Shown one piece after another: positions 25,500 through 34,393 of a stretch of 64,000 bases of DNA; within the stretch, counting starts at the first letter, position 1, and every line of letters starts with the position of its first letter. The position numbers were made by a program, and so were the translations under genes. The notes under the pieces were generated by a model, which saw only the letters and a program-made list of their open reading frames with translations, did not search any database and had not been told where the DNA came from. The stretch spans positions 1,736,001-1,800,000 of the forward strand of contig NZ_CP075691.1 in assembly GCF_020026305.1 (NCBI RefSeq), in the 5' to 3' direction. Origin of the DNA: Streptomyces sp. 135 (GTDB lineage Bacteria; Actinomycetota; Actinomycetes; Streptomycetales; Streptomycetaceae).

Positions 25500-26579
25500 T
25501 CAGAAGATGACCAACGCCCGGCCGCCCTTGCCCGCGAGCATGTGCTCGAAGGCCGTCGGGATGCCGTCGAGGGTGATGCGGTCGGTCACCAGGGCGCTCA
25601 GGTCCAGGCGTCCCGCCCGGATGTGCTCGGCCAGGACCGGCAGGTCCGCCGCCGGGTCGGAGTTGCCGTAGACGCAGCCGGAGAGGGTCCTGCCCCAGTG
25701 GAAGAGTTCCAGGGCGTTGAAGGTGACCTGCTGGTCCTTGCCGCCGATGCCCACGACCGTGGTGCGGCCGCCGCGTCGCGTGGACTCCCAGGCGGTGCGG
25801 ATCGTCACCGCGCGGCCCACGCACTCCACGGCCACGTCCACGCCCTGGCCACCGGTGAGCCCGCGGATGTCGCGGGCCGTCTTCTCCGAGGCGACCACGT
25901 ACTCGGTGGCGCCCGCCGAGCGCGCCAGCCCCTCCTTCTCCGGGGAGACGTCGACCGCGACGATCCGCGAGGCACCGGCGATCCGGGCGGCCTGGAGCGT
26001 GGCGAGGCCGACGCCGCCCACGCCGTACACCGCGACGCTCTCCCCCGCGCGGACCTTCGCCGAGTGGTGCACGGCGCCGTACCCGGTCAGGACGGCGCAG
26101 CCGAGCAGGGCCGCGTCGGCGAGCGGGACGCCGTCCGGCACCGGCAGGACGCAGCGCTGCGAGACCACGGTCTCCTCGGCGAACGCGGCGACGTTCAGGC
26201 CGGGGTGCAGGTCCGTGCCGTCCGGCCGCTTCGCGTAGACGTCGGCGGCGCCCGCGACGGCGTTCGCGCAGAGCCACACCTCGCCGATCGAGCAGGCGTG
26301 GCAGGTGCCGCAGGACGGCGCCCAGTTGAGGACGACGCCGTCGCCGGGGGCGACCCCGGTGACGCCCTCGCCGACGGAGACCACGGTGCCCGCGCCCTCA
26401 TGGCCGAGGACGGCGGGCACCGGGACCCGCATCGTGCCGTTGGACAGGGACAGGTCGGAGTGGCAGACCCCGGCGGCGGCGAGACGCACCCGCACCTGGC
26501 CGGGACCTGGCTCAGGAAGGTCGATGTCGGCGATCTCCAGCGGGGAGCCGACGGCGGGGAGGATGGCGGCGCGGACCAC
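25500..26579 (-). CDS. Zinc-dependent alcohol dehydrogenase, class III-like MDR
   Basis: A 359-residue NAD(P)-dependent alcohol dehydrogenase. Catalytic zinc ligands are Cys39 (GVCHSD) and His60-Glu61 (GHEGAG); structural zinc ligands are Cys90, 93, 96 and 104 (CGTCHAC, then WLC). The Rossmann motif is GVGGVGLATLQAA. Two GTG starts exist; the second (26579) lies 9 nt after AAGGAG while the first (26585) is only 3 nt away, so I prefer 26579. It lies 40 nt behind the aldehyde dehydrogenase gene, and together they would oxidise an alcohol to an acid. Confidence 0.92.
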   Translation of the reverse strand: MVRAAILPAVGSPLEIADIDLPEPGPGQVRVRLAAAGVCHSDLSLSNGTMRVPVPAVLGHEGAGTVVSVGEGVTGVAPGDGVVLNWAPSCGTCHACSIGEVWLCANAVAGAADVYAKRPDGTDLHPGLNVAAFAEETVVSQRCVLPVPDGVPLADAALLGCAVLTGYGAVHHSAKVRAGESVAVYGVGGVGLATLQAARIAGASRIVAVDVSPEKEGLARSAGATEYVVASEKTARDIRGLTGGQGVDVAVECVGRAVTIRTAWESTRRGGRTTVVGIGGKDQQVTFNALELFHWGRTLSGCVYGNSDPAADLPVLAEHIRAGRLDLSALVTDRITLDGIPTAFEHMLAGKGGRALVIF

Positions 26580-26625
26580 GTTCACGTACTCCTTGGGGAA
26601 GCGGGCGGGCTCGAACGGCTGGGTA

Positions 26626-28035
26626 TCAGAACTGGAGCGACTTCGTCTGGAGGTACTCCATCAGGCCGTGCGCGCCCAGCTCGCGGCCGACGCCCGACTG
26701 CTTGTAACCACCGAAGGGGGCAAGGGGGTTGAAGCTGCCGCCGTTGATGTCGACCTGGCCGGTGTCCATGCGGCGGGCGAAGGCCACCGCCGCCGCGTCG
26801 TCGGCCGCCCAGACGGCGCCCGCGAGACCGTACACCGTGCCGTTGGCGATGCGCAGGGCGTCGTCCTCGTCCTCGTAGCGGATGAGGGAGAGCACGGGGC
26901 CGAAGATCTCCTCCTGGGCGATGGTCATCTCCGGGGTGACGTCGGCGAAGACGGTCGGCTGCACGAAGTAGCCCTGCTCCTTGGGCGCTTCGGGGCCGCC
27001 CGCCACGAGCCGGGCACCCTCCTCGACGCCCTTCTCGATGTAGCCGCGCACGCGCGCCCGCTGCTTGGCGTTGACGACGGGGCCGATCCGGGGGCCGTAC
27101 TTGGCCGCGGCGGCGGCCGCCAGCTCCACCGCCTCGTCGTACCGGTCGGTGTGCACCAGCATGCGGGTCCACGCGCTGCACGTCTGCCCGGAGTTGGACA
27201 TGACGTTCGCGACACCGACGGCCACGGCCTTGGCGAGGTCGGCGCCCGGCAGGATGACGTTGGCGGACTTGCCGCCGAGCTCCAGGGCGACGCGCTTGAC
27301 CGCCGCGCCCGCCGTGGCGCCGATCCGCTTGCCGACCGCCGTCGAGCCGGTGAACGAGACGAGGTCGACGCCCTCGTGCTCGGCGAGGGCCTGCCCCGCG
27401 ACCGGGCCGAGGCCGGTGACGAGGTTGAAGACGCCCGCGGGGACGCCCGCCTCGTGCACCGCCTCGGCGAAGAGCTGGGCGGTGAGCGGGGTGTCCTCGG
27501 CGGGCTTGAGCACCACCGTGCAGCCCGCCGCGAGCGCGGGGGCCACCTTGTTGACGATCTGGTGGAGGGGGTAGTTCCACGGCGTGATCGCACCGACCAC
27601 GCCGACCGGCTCCAGGTAGACGGTGGAGTTGCCCACCTTCTCCTCGAAGGGGTGCGCCGCGGCCAGTTCGGCGTACGAACCGCAGACGGCGATCGGCACC
27701 CCGGCGTGCACGGCCTGCGAGAACGGCAGCGGGGCGCCCAGTTCGGCGGTGACGGTCGCGGCGATCTCGTCCTTGCGGGCGACCAGCCGGTCGCGGAGCG
27801 CGCCGATGAGGGCCGCGCGCTCGGCGGGCGGCGTGGCGGCCCAGCCGGGCAGGGCGGCGCGGGCCGCGCGCACCGCGGCGTCCACGTCCTCGGCGGTGCC
27901 GGCCGGGACCTGGCCGAGGGGTTGTTCGTCGGCCGGGTCGACGACCGTGATCATGTCGGTGCCCGCGGCCGGGCGCCAGGTGCCGTCGATGTACATGCCG
28001 TCGTGGGCCTTGTACATGCCGTCGTGGGCCTTCAT
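26626..28035 (-). CDS. Aldehyde dehydrogenase family protein
   Basis: A 469-residue NAD(P)-dependent aldehyde dehydrogenase. Catalytic residues are all present: Asn154 in TPWNYP, Glu252 in LELGGKS and the nucleophile Cys286 in [19 protein letters not shown] is the cofactor-binding turn. It is first in an operon with the alcohol dehydrogenase. The N-terminus holds a perfect 7-residue duplication (KAHDGMY twice) caused by a 21-bp tandem repeat. A palindrome at 28066-28084 matches the operator of the TetR at 22197, suggesting distal control. Confidence 0.93.
   Translation of the reverse strand: MKAHDGMYKAHDGMYIDGTWRPAAGTDMITVVDPADEQPLGQVPAGTAEDVDAAVRAARAALPGWAATPPAERAALIGALRDRLVARKDEIAATVTAELGAPLPFSQAVHAGVPIAVCGSYAELAAAHPFEEKVGNSTVYLEPVGVVGAITPWNYPLHQIVNKVAPALAAGCTVVLKPAEDTPLTAQLFAEAVHEAGVPAGVFNLVTGLGPVAGQALAEHEGVDLVSFTGSTAVGKRIGATAGAAVKRVALELGGKSANVILPGADLAKAVAVGVANVMSNSGQTCSAWTRMLVHTDRYDEAVELAAAAAAKYGPRIGPVVNAKQRARVRGYIEKGVEEGARLVAGGPEAPKEQGYFVQPTVFADVTPEMTIAQEEIFGPVLSLIRYEDEDDALRIANGTVYGLAGAVWAADDAAAVAFARRMDTGQVDINGGSFNPLAPFGGYKQSGVGRELGAHGLMEYLQTKSLQF
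27991..28032. repeat. Perfect 21-bp tandem duplication at the aldehyde dehydrogenase 5' end
   Basis: Positions 27991-28011 and 28012-28032 are identical. On the coding strand this duplicates codons 2-8 (KAHDGMY), adding seven residues in frame. An ancestral start [11 protein letters not shown] would explain it. Confidence 0.85.
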
Positions 28036-28065
28036 CGCATTCCTCCAGGTAGTCGTCCGCGGTAC

Positions 28066-28084
28066 AAACTAGCGCTGATAGTTT
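28066..28084. promoter_or_regulatory. Operator AAACTAGC-type, copy 2
   Basis: AAACTAGCGCTGATAGTTT is an imperfect inverted repeat 30 bp before the aldehyde dehydrogenase start and matches 15/19 positions of the complement of 22152-22170. Confidence 0.6.
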
Positions 28085-28207
28085 TCCGGCACCAGGGCGG
28101 CCGGGCGCCCCAGGAGCCCAGGAACCCCAGGAGCCCCGTACGTAGCCGATCGGGGGCTTTATCCGGCAGGCGCGTCGGAACAGCCCCGTCCGCCGCCTCC
28201 GCGGCCC

Positions 28208-28213
28208 TACTGT
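28208..28213 (+). promoter_or_regulatory. -10 hexamer TACTGT for a leaderless secreted protein
   Basis: TACTGT ends 7 nt before ATG 28221, and no ribosome binding site intervenes. Confidence 0.5.
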
Positions 28214-28220
28214 CGCCCGT

Positions 28221-29168
28221 ATGCTGCTGCGCCGGAAGTTGCGTATGACCCTGGCCCTGACCGTGACCCTCGCCGCCGCCCTCCTCGGGGCGACCGGAGG
28301 AAGCGTGAGCACGGCTCACGCCGAGGAGAAGCCGCCGCGCGAGCGGCAGCTGCTGTTCTACAACCACGCCTACGGAGTCGTCGACCGGGAGACCGCCGAC
28401 GCCGTCGAACACTCCGGGTATCTGCGGAAATTCGCCGACTTCGAGGTCCGCACCACGACCGGGTCCGACGGCTACACCTGGACCGGCCGCTATCTGAAGG
28501 GCCGCGAGACCTACCTGGAGATCTTCGGGGTGGGCGATGTGCCCGACACGCCTCTCGGCGGGGCGGGCCTGGCCATCTCCACCGAACGCGACGGAGACCT
28601 GGCGACCGTCCTCGAACGGCTGCGGGACCAGGGGATCACCGATCCGGTCCGGTTCCAGCAGACCCGCGATTTCGGCGACGGGGTGCCGGTGCCGTGGTTC
28701 GACGCGGTCTTCACCACCGATCAGTACGACACCTTCGGCACCTGGGCGATGGAGTACCGGCCCGAGTACTTCGCCGACCCGCGCGGCAAGACGGAACCGG
28801 CCTCCTACCCCGGTGACGTCGGCCGGGAGCGCTACCTCCCCGACGTCTACCGCGACCGCCTGATGCGCGACGTGGCCTCCGTCCGCCTCGCGGTGACCTC
28901 GCGCGACCTGGACAACACGGTGCCGCTGCTGCGGGCCGGCGGGTTCGTCGTACGCCCCACGGCGGGCGGCGGCGTCGTCGCGGACCGCGGCGGGACCACG
29001 ATCCGCCTCGACGCGGTGCCGCGTGACCGGGTGGGCCTGCGGCAGTTCACGTTCGTACTGAACAAGGCCGTGCACAAGCGTCACGTGGAGCGGCTGGGCC
29101 ACTCGACCCTGACGGTCGGTCCCGGCCCGCGCGCGGTGTGGGACTTCGAGGAGCGCGGGCGGGGCTGA
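28221..29168 (+). CDS. Secreted protein of unknown function (DUF5829-like)
   Basis: A 315-residue exported protein. The signal peptide has basic residues at 4-8, a hydrophobic core at 9-27 and probable cleavage after AHA (32-34). The mature part begins RQLLFYNHAYGVVDRETADA and contains YLEIFGVGD; the alternation of such strands suggests a glyoxalase-like beta fold, resembling DUF5829 proteins as I recall them. No catalytic residues can be assigned. The start is supported by a leaderless -10 element, and a perfect palindrome follows the stop. Confidence 0.7.
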   Translation: MLLRRKLRMTLALTVTLAAALLGATGGSVSTAHAEEKPPRERQLLFYNHAYGVVDRETADAVEHSGYLRKFADFEVRTTTGSDGYTWTGRYLKGRETYLEIFGVGDVPDTPLGGAGLAISTERDGDLATVLERLRDQGITDPVRFQQTRDFGDGVPVPWFDAVFTTDQYDTFGTWAMEYRPEYFADPRGKTEPASYPGDVGRERYLPDVYRDRLMRDVASVRLAVTSRDLDNTVPLLRAGGFVVRPTAGGGVVADRGGTTIRLDAVPRDRVGLRQFTFVLNKAVHKRHVERLGHSTLTVGPGPRAVWDFEERGRG

Positions 29169-29186
29169 CCGAGCCGAGGACCGTCA

Positions 29187-29212
29187 CGGCCGGGTGGGGC
29201 CCCACCCGGCCG
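29187..29212. terminator. Perfect 26-bp palindrome, intrinsic terminator
   Basis: CGGCCGGGTGGGG is followed immediately by its exact complement (29200-29212), then AAAACCCC. It lies 18 bp after the secreted-protein gene. With no loop bases the hairpin would have to open its centre; termination or a cruciform is inferred. Confidence 0.65.
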
Positions 29213-29439
29213 AAAACCCCACATTCACCGCGCATTTGCCCGGAATTTGATTTCCGTTGCGTGACATACGCATGACAACGCGTCGACTCTCTTGATCTAC
29301 CCCTGTGGAGGGGCCACGCTACTGCTCGCGACGGGAGCGGAACCGCACCGCTCCCTTCTGTGTGTGCGATCACGCGCACACCCCCCACAGTCGCGTGCCC
29401 CACCCCGGGCGCGCCGCCTATGAGGAGGACTCCCTCGTA

Positions 29440-30651
29440 ATGGCAATGCCGCGTAGCAAGAAGACTGTGATCGCCGCCGCGATCTCGACCGCCGCCGCCG
29501 CCGTTCTCGGCACGGTCACCGCTCTGCCCGCCCAGGCCGCCCCCGCCGAGGGCACCGTGATCGCGGCCGGCTCCGCCGACGCCGTCAAGGGCAGCTACAT
29601 CGTCACGCTGAAGAAGAGCTCGGGCCTCAAGGCCGCCACGAGCCAGGGCAAGAACCTCATATCCGAGTACGGCGGTTCGGTCACGAAGACCTTCAAGTCC
29701 GCGCTCAACGGCTACACCGCGAAGCTGAGCGCGGCGGAGGCGAGACGCCTCGCCGCCGACCCGGCGGTCGCCTCCGTCGAGCAGAACCAGCGGGTTCGGG
29801 CCGACGCGACGCAGACGAACGCCCCCTGGGGTCTGGACCGCATCGACCAGGCCAGGCTGCCGCTGAACGGCAGCTACACCTACCCGGACACCGCGGGCTC
29901 CGGCGTCACCGCGTACGTGATCGACACCGGGGTGCGGATCTCGCACTCGGAGATCAGCGGCCGCGCGGTCAACGGCTACGACGCCGTGGACGGCGACACC
30001 ACCGCCCAGGACGGCAACGGCCACGGGACGCACGTCGCCACGACCGTCGCGGGCAAGACGTACGGCGTCGCCAAGAACGCCAAGGTCGTGGCCGTGCGCG
30101 TGCTCGACAACAACGGCTCCGGCACCACCGCCGGGGTCATCGCGGGCATCGACTGGGTGACCAGGCACCACACCGCCGGGGCCCCGGCCGTGGCCAACAT
30201 GTCGCTCGGTGGCGGCGCCTCCACCTCGCTGGACACCGCGGTGAAGAACTCCATCGCCGACGGCGTGACCTACGCGGTCGCCGCGGGCAACGAGAGCACC
30301 AACGCCGCCAACTCCTCGCCCGCGCGCGTCCCCGCGGCCATCACGGTCGGCGCGACCAGCAACACCGATGCTCGGGCGAGCTTCTCCAACTACGGCTCGG
30401 TCCTGGACATCTTCGCGCCGGGCGTCTCCATCAAGGCGGGCTGGCACACCGGCGACACGGCGACCAACACCATCTCCGGTACGTCGATGGCGACCCCGCA
30501 TGTCGCGGGCGCGGCGGCGGTCTATCTGGCGGGCCACACGTCGGCCACGCCGGCGCAGGTCGCTTCCGCTCTGGTGAACGGGTCCACGCCGAGTGTCGTG
30601 ACGAACCCGGGTACCGGTTCGCCCAACCGGTTGCTCAAGATCGTCCCGTAA
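29440..30651 (+). CDS. Secreted subtilisin-like (S8) serine protease
   Basis: A 403-residue preproprotease. A signal peptide (1-33, ending AQA), an inhibitor-I9 propeptide (about 50-122: YIVTLKKSSG, then SVEQNQRVRAD) and a mature domain starting near TQTNAPWGLDRI. The catalytic triad is Asp162 (VIDTGV), His195 (GHGTHVA) and Ser349 (GTSMATPHVAG). GAGGAGG lies 9 nt before ATG 29440, which is preferred over the longer frame. The mature domain is proteinase K-like, about 28 kDa, without extra C-terminal domains. A strong terminator follows. Confidence 0.94.
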   Translation: MAMPRSKKTVIAAAISTAAAAVLGTVTALPAQAAPAEGTVIAAGSADAVKGSYIVTLKKSSGLKAATSQGKNLISEYGGSVTKTFKSALNGYTAKLSAAEARRLAADPAVASVEQNQRVRADATQTNAPWGLDRIDQARLPLNGSYTYPDTAGSGVTAYVIDTGVRISHSEISGRAVNGYDAVDGDTTAQDGNGHGTHVATTVAGKTYGVAKNAKVVAVRVLDNNGSGTTAGVIAGIDWVTRHHTAGAPAVANMSLGGGASTSLDTAVKNSIADGVTYAVAAGNESTNAANSSPARVPAAITVGATSNTDARASFSNYGSVLDIFAPGVSIKAGWHTGDTATNTISGTSMATPHVAGAAAVYLAGHTSATPAQVASALVNGSTPSVVTNPGTGSPNRLLKIVP

Positions 30652-30675
30652 CTGGTGGCTTTGTACGGGTAGTTG

Positions 30676-30706
30676 CGCCCCGGAGGTTGTCGACGCCTCC
30701 GGGGCG
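30676..30706 (+). terminator. Rho-independent terminator of the S8 protease gene
   Basis: An 11-bp perfect stem, CGCCCCGGAGG (30676-30686) with CCTCCGGGGCG (30696-30706), 9-nt loop, followed by TTTCCC. Confidence 0.8.
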
Positions 30707-30859
30707 TTTCCCGTGCCGGGTGCCTCTGGCTGTCTGCCGGTGCGGGTTGTCGGGGGCTGGGCGCGCCCCCGCGCCCCTGGGGCAAGGCCGTGCTCGGCGC
30801 CGACCGCCTTGTGCCGCAGGCTTGCCCGCGTCTGACGGTGCGGGACGTACGTGGCTGAG

Positions 30860-30880
30860 CGCGCAGTTCCCCGCGCCCCT
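30860..30880. repeat. Streptomyces-type intergenic repeat, copy 2
   Basis: CGCGCAGTTCCCCGCGCCCCT matches 6811-6831 exactly. It lies between the S8 protease terminator and the 3' end of the convergent MFS gene. Confidence 0.55.
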
Positions 30881-30893
30881 GGGTGGGCTGCCG

Positions 30894-32069
30894 TCAAGGG
30901 CGGGAAGTCCGCGTGCCCAGGCTCGCCGCGACGAGCAGCAAGCCGCCCAGCATCACGAACGGTGCCGCCACCCCCGCCGCTCCTGCCACCAGGCCCGCCG
31001 ATGCGGGCGCGGCGACCTGGCCGAGGCGGTTGCCGGTGAGGCGTAGGGCCAGGGCCGTCGAGTGGGCGCCGGCGGGAGCGGCCTGGACGACGGTCGTCAT
31101 GGAGAGCGGCTGTCCCACGCCGAGGCAGAAGCCCAGCGCGCCGAGCATCAGGGCGAGGCCCCACACCGGTACGGGCAGCGCCATCCCCGCGCACAGGACT
31201 CCGCCGAGCAGGCACGAGCCGGTCAGGAGTGCCGTCCTGCCGAGCAGTCGGATCATCGGCGTCATCACCAGGCGGCAGGCGATGGTCGACGCGGCCCGCA
31301 GGCTCAGGAGCAGTCCGACGGTGGCGGGCGCGATGCCTCGGTGTTCGCCGACCACCGGCAGGTAGGCGGTGAGGATGTCCGTCGCGGAGAGCACGGCGAG
31401 GCTGATGAAGATGCCCGCGGGCACGCCCCGGGCGCGCAGGATGCCGAGTACGGGAACCCGTTCGTCCCGCTGCCGCACGGCCGGCGCGTGGCGCATGTGC
31501 TCGATGCGCCACAGCGACGTCAGCGACACCGCGCCGACCGCCGCCGAGACGAGCAGGGCGAGCGCGCTGGTGCGGCCCATGTCGGCGCCGATCAGGGCGC
31601 CCGCGGCGATCGGCCCGACCAGCTGGCCGAGCGAGGCGCCGATGGTGAAGTGCCCGAAGTTGCGGTCCTGTTCGGCGGGGGCGGACTGCCGGGCGACGAT
31701 CGACTGCGCGCCGATCACGAAGCAGAGGTGGCCGAGCCCCATCACGCCGCTCCACGCGGCCATCGCGCCGAGGGAACCCGCCAGGCCGCTCAGGGCGCAA
31801 CCGCCGGAGATCAGGACGACGCCGAGGGGCAGCAGCGGCGCGCACCGCCCGTTGTCGGTCCTGCGGCCGAGCGGTACGGCGGCGAAGAGCGGCAGCAGCG
31901 CGTACACGCCCGCGATGACGCCGACTGCGCGTTCGTCGGCGCCCAGCGCGAGGGCCCGGTAGGAGACGGCGGGCCGCGCCATCGAAACCGCCCCCTGCGC
32001 GAAGCCGAAGGCGATGACGAGACGGAGCAGCCAGCCCCTGCCACCGGGCCCGGGTATGGCGTACGGCAT
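30894..32069 (-). CDS. MFS transporter
   Basis: A 391-residue carrier with about 12 hydrophobic helices and the loop signature PLGRRTDNGRCAPL (a GxxxDxxGR relative) near residue 68. The second half repeats the pattern with TPMIRLLGRTALLTG. It resembles drug/metabolite efflux or uptake carriers without a specific match. ATG 32069 overlaps the TGA of the broken citrate-transporter gene (TGATG), so its translation was coupled to an intact upstream gene and may now be impaired. Confidence 0.85.
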   Translation of the reverse strand: MPYAIPGPGGRGWLLRLVIAFGFAQGAVSMARPAVSYRALALGADERAVGVIAGVYALLPLFAAVPLGRRTDNGRCAPLLPLGVVLISGGCALSGLAGSLGAMAAWSGVMGLGHLCFVIGAQSIVARQSAPAEQDRNFGHFTIGASLGQLVGPIAAGALIGADMGRTSALALLVSAAVGAVSLTSLWRIEHMRHAPAVRQRDERVPVLGILRARGVPAGIFISLAVLSATDILTAYLPVVGEHRGIAPATVGLLLSLRAASTIACRLVMTPMIRLLGRTALLTGSCLLGGVLCAGMALPVPVWGLALMLGALGFCLGVGQPLSMTTVVQAAPAGAHSTALALRLTGNRLGQVAAPASAGLVAGAAGVAAPFVMLGGLLLVAASLGTRTSRP

Positions 32070-33435
32070 CAGATGATGCCGAAGAGGATTCCGGCGCCGA
32101 GCACCACCAGCGAGGTGAGCACGGCCCACTTGACCGTGAACCTGGTGTGGTCGCCGAACTCGACCTTGGCCATGCCGACGAGCACGTACACGACATCGCG
32201 ACGCGGGCGAAGCGTGGAGGCGGGGCGATGGGTGGAGACGCCGTGCGCCTGGCCTCAGGACCGGCAGGCCCATAGAAGCCGTGCGGGCCCATGCCCTCGG
32301 GGATCGCGCCGACGAGCCAGTCGGCCATGTGCTCGACCATGCCGGTGCCGGTGAGGACGCCGGTGAAGACGGCAGCGGCGAAGACCATGCCGGTGACGTT
32401 GAGGACGTTCTCCGCGTGGGCGGCGATACGGGCCTTCTGGTCGGGCATGTGCGGGAAGTTGACCGTGAGGGCGAGCGCGGCGCCGAGCAGGAAGAGGACC
32501 GGGATCGGCAGCCACTCCATGATCATGGCGGTGAGCAGGAGAACGGTGAGGCCCGCGTTGAACCAGTAGAGCTTGGGGCGGAGGGTGGCGCGGTGGGGGT
32601 CGAGCCCCTGGAACCCGTCGTCGTCGGAGGCATCCGAGCCGTCTGAGGCGGCTGAGGCGGCCCCGGTACCCTCGGCGCCCTCCGTCCCGACGCCGTCCGT
32701 GCCGGAAGCCGTGCCGCCGGTGGCCCCCTTGGTGAGCGACGTCCGCTCGTCGCCGCCGCCCGCGCCCACGAGGACCGTCTCCTCGGCCGTCTCCTTCTCC
32801 AGCACCTCGTCCAGCGACAGCACGCCGAGCCGCTTGCGCTCCCGCAGGCCCAGCGCGTACGAGAGGAGGAACACGGCGACCAGGCCCATGGCGAGCGCCG
32901 GGATCATGGGGACGAAGATGTCGGCCGCGTCGACCTTCAGCGCGGTCGCGGCGCGGGCCGTCGGACCGCCCCAGGGCAGGGTGTTCATGACGCCGTTGGC
33001 GGTGGCCGCGACGCCCGTCATCACGACGAGGCTCATCTTGAGGCGCTTGTACAGCGGGTACATCGCCGAGACCGTGATCATGAAGGTGGTCGAGCCGTCG
33101 CCGTCGAGGGAGACGATGGCGGCGAGCACGGCGGTGCCCACCACGATGCGCATCGGGTCCGCCTTGCAGAAGCGCAGGATGCCCCGGACGATCGGGTCGA
33201 AGAGGCCGACGTCGATCATGACGCCGAAGTACACGATGGCGAACATGAGCATGGCCGCCGTGGGTGCCAGATTGCCGACGCCGTCGAGGACGTAGTCCCC
33301 GAGATGGGCTCCCTTTCCTACGAACACGCAGAAGAGGGCGGGGATCAGCACCAGCGCCGCGATCGGCGACATCTTCTTCATCATGATCAGCACCAGGAAG
33401 GTGGCGATCATGACGAATCCGAGGATTGTCAGCAT
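32069..33435 (-). pseudogene. Citrate transporter (CitMHS family), internal deletion plus frameshift
   Basis: The N-terminal part from ATG 33435 is a normal Mg/Ca-citrate:H+ symporter: MLTILGFVMIATF, LDGDGSTTFMITVSAMYP, VMNTLPWGGPTARA, an acidic Gly-rich central loop, then EGMGPH (32281-32298). There homology stops. About 85 bp of unrelated sequence (32196-32280) follows, and the C-terminal helix resumes in another frame (YVLVGMAKVEFGDHTRFTVK to LFGII-stop at 32069). The segment normally carrying the SNDAFFFG and PLVPA motifs is missing, so transport should be lost. The broken frame itself stays open for some 3.2 kb to 29047, but that extension is not protein-like. Confidence 0.85.
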
Positions 33436-33506
33436 GGGGGCTACCTAACGTTCACCATCGAACTCCCACCAGGTCTGGCGGTTCGGTTGACGGTAGGACC
33501 CGCAAT

Positions 33507-33533
33507 CGCGCGTTAACAAGATGTTGACGCGCG
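33507..33533. promoter_or_regulatory. 27-bp palindrome upstream of the citrate transporter
   Basis: CGCGCGTTAACA (33507-33518) and TGTTGACGCGCG (33522-33533) are inverted repeats (11/12) around AGA. It is 72 bp before the transporter start and 62 bp beyond the 3' end of the next TetR gene. The regulator is unknown; a GntR- or LacI-like dimer is possible. Confidence 0.55.
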
Positions 33534-33594
33534 AGCAATAAGCGCAAAACTCCAGGTCAACGCGGTGCGGCTGGGAGCCGTCCGGCGGAAGCGC

Positions 33595-34227
33595 TCAGTC
33601 CAGCGTCCGCGCGAAGTACGCGTGCAGCAGGGTCCGTGCCTCCTCGACGAGGTCCGGGTCCCCGGCGGGACGGCCGCGGAAGGCCAGCTGGAGCACCGCG
33701 TCGACCGCCTCGACGCCGACGAGCACGGTCCGGCGCAGCCGCTCGTCCAGCGGACTGCCGAGGTGGTCCGCGAGCAGGGCCGCCACCCGCTCCGCCACCT
33801 GGACGTTCGCGTCGGGCATCGCGTCCGGCGCCGAGGGAACGCCGAAGTCGACGAGGCCGAAGCCCGGCACGGTGCGCTTCATCGCCAGGTACTCGTCGAA
33901 GGCGGCGTCGACCGCGCCGCGCCAGTCGGCGTGTCCGACACCGCTCACCCTTGCGGCGACCCGCTCGGCGTAGGCGTCGAGATTGCGGTGGGCGAGCGCG
34001 TCCGTGAGGGCGCGCTTGTTGCCGAAGAAGCGGTAGACCGAGCCGATCGGGACGCCCGCGTGCCGGGCGACCGCGCGGGTGGTCAGGTCTTCGTAGCCGA
34101 CCTCGTCCAGGACGGCGGCGCAGGCGTCGAGGATCCGGGTCAGGCGCTCCGCGCTGCGCTCCTGCACTGGCACGTGGCGCAGGGAGGCCGGGGGCCGCGA
34201 TTCCTTGGGCGGGTTGCGGTGAGGCAT
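33595..34227 (-). CDS. TetR family regulator divergent from hmgA
   Basis: A 210-residue repressor with HTH at about 25-70 (ILDACAAVLDEVGYEDLTTR; PIGSVYRFFGNKRALTDAL). ATG 34227 (MPHRNPPKE) is taken because the longer frame to 34371 is proline/arginine-rich. It shares a 166-bp promoter region with homogentisate dioxygenase, whose -35 and -10 overlap short inverted repeats, so hmgA is its likely target. Confidence 0.87.
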   Translation of the reverse strand: MPHRNPPKESRPPASLRHVPVQERSAERLTRILDACAAVLDEVGYEDLTTRAVARHAGVPIGSVYRFFGNKRALTDALAHRNLDAYAERVAARVSGVGHADWRGAVDAAFDEYLAMKRTVPGFGLVDFGVPSAPDAMPDANVQVAERVAALLADHLGSPLDERLRRTVLVGVEAVDAVLQLAFRGRPAGDPDLVEEARTLLHAYFARTLD

Positions 34228-34335
34228 TCCGGGAGAGTAGGGCACCACTCGGCCTCCCGGCTTCCCGCGCCCACATTCCGGTCGCTGCCGGGCCGGAGCC
34301 GGGCGCCCGGCCGGGCAGGAAGAGGGCGTTTCCTC

Positions 34336-34364
34336 TTGCGGAAGCAAAATCCGAATCCTACGGT
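34336..34364 (+). promoter_or_regulatory. Promoter of hmgA
   Basis: TTGCGG (34336-34341), a 17-bp spacer and TACGGT (34359-34364) form a good housekeeping-type promoter. TTGC-GGAA-GCAA overlaps the -35 and CCTA-(10)-TAGG (34356-34373) spans the -10, both candidate operator half-sites for the divergent TetR. Confidence 0.55.
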
Positions 34365-34393
34365 GTCCCATAGGAATCAGTCACGAGGGAGCG

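Noticed and set aside
29047..32068. Continuation of the broken citrate-transporter frame to a 1462-residue product
   Set aside because: The extension is Arg/Pro-rich, overlaps the MFS gene in another frame and the protease on the other strand; it reflects absence of stop codons in GC-rich DNA.
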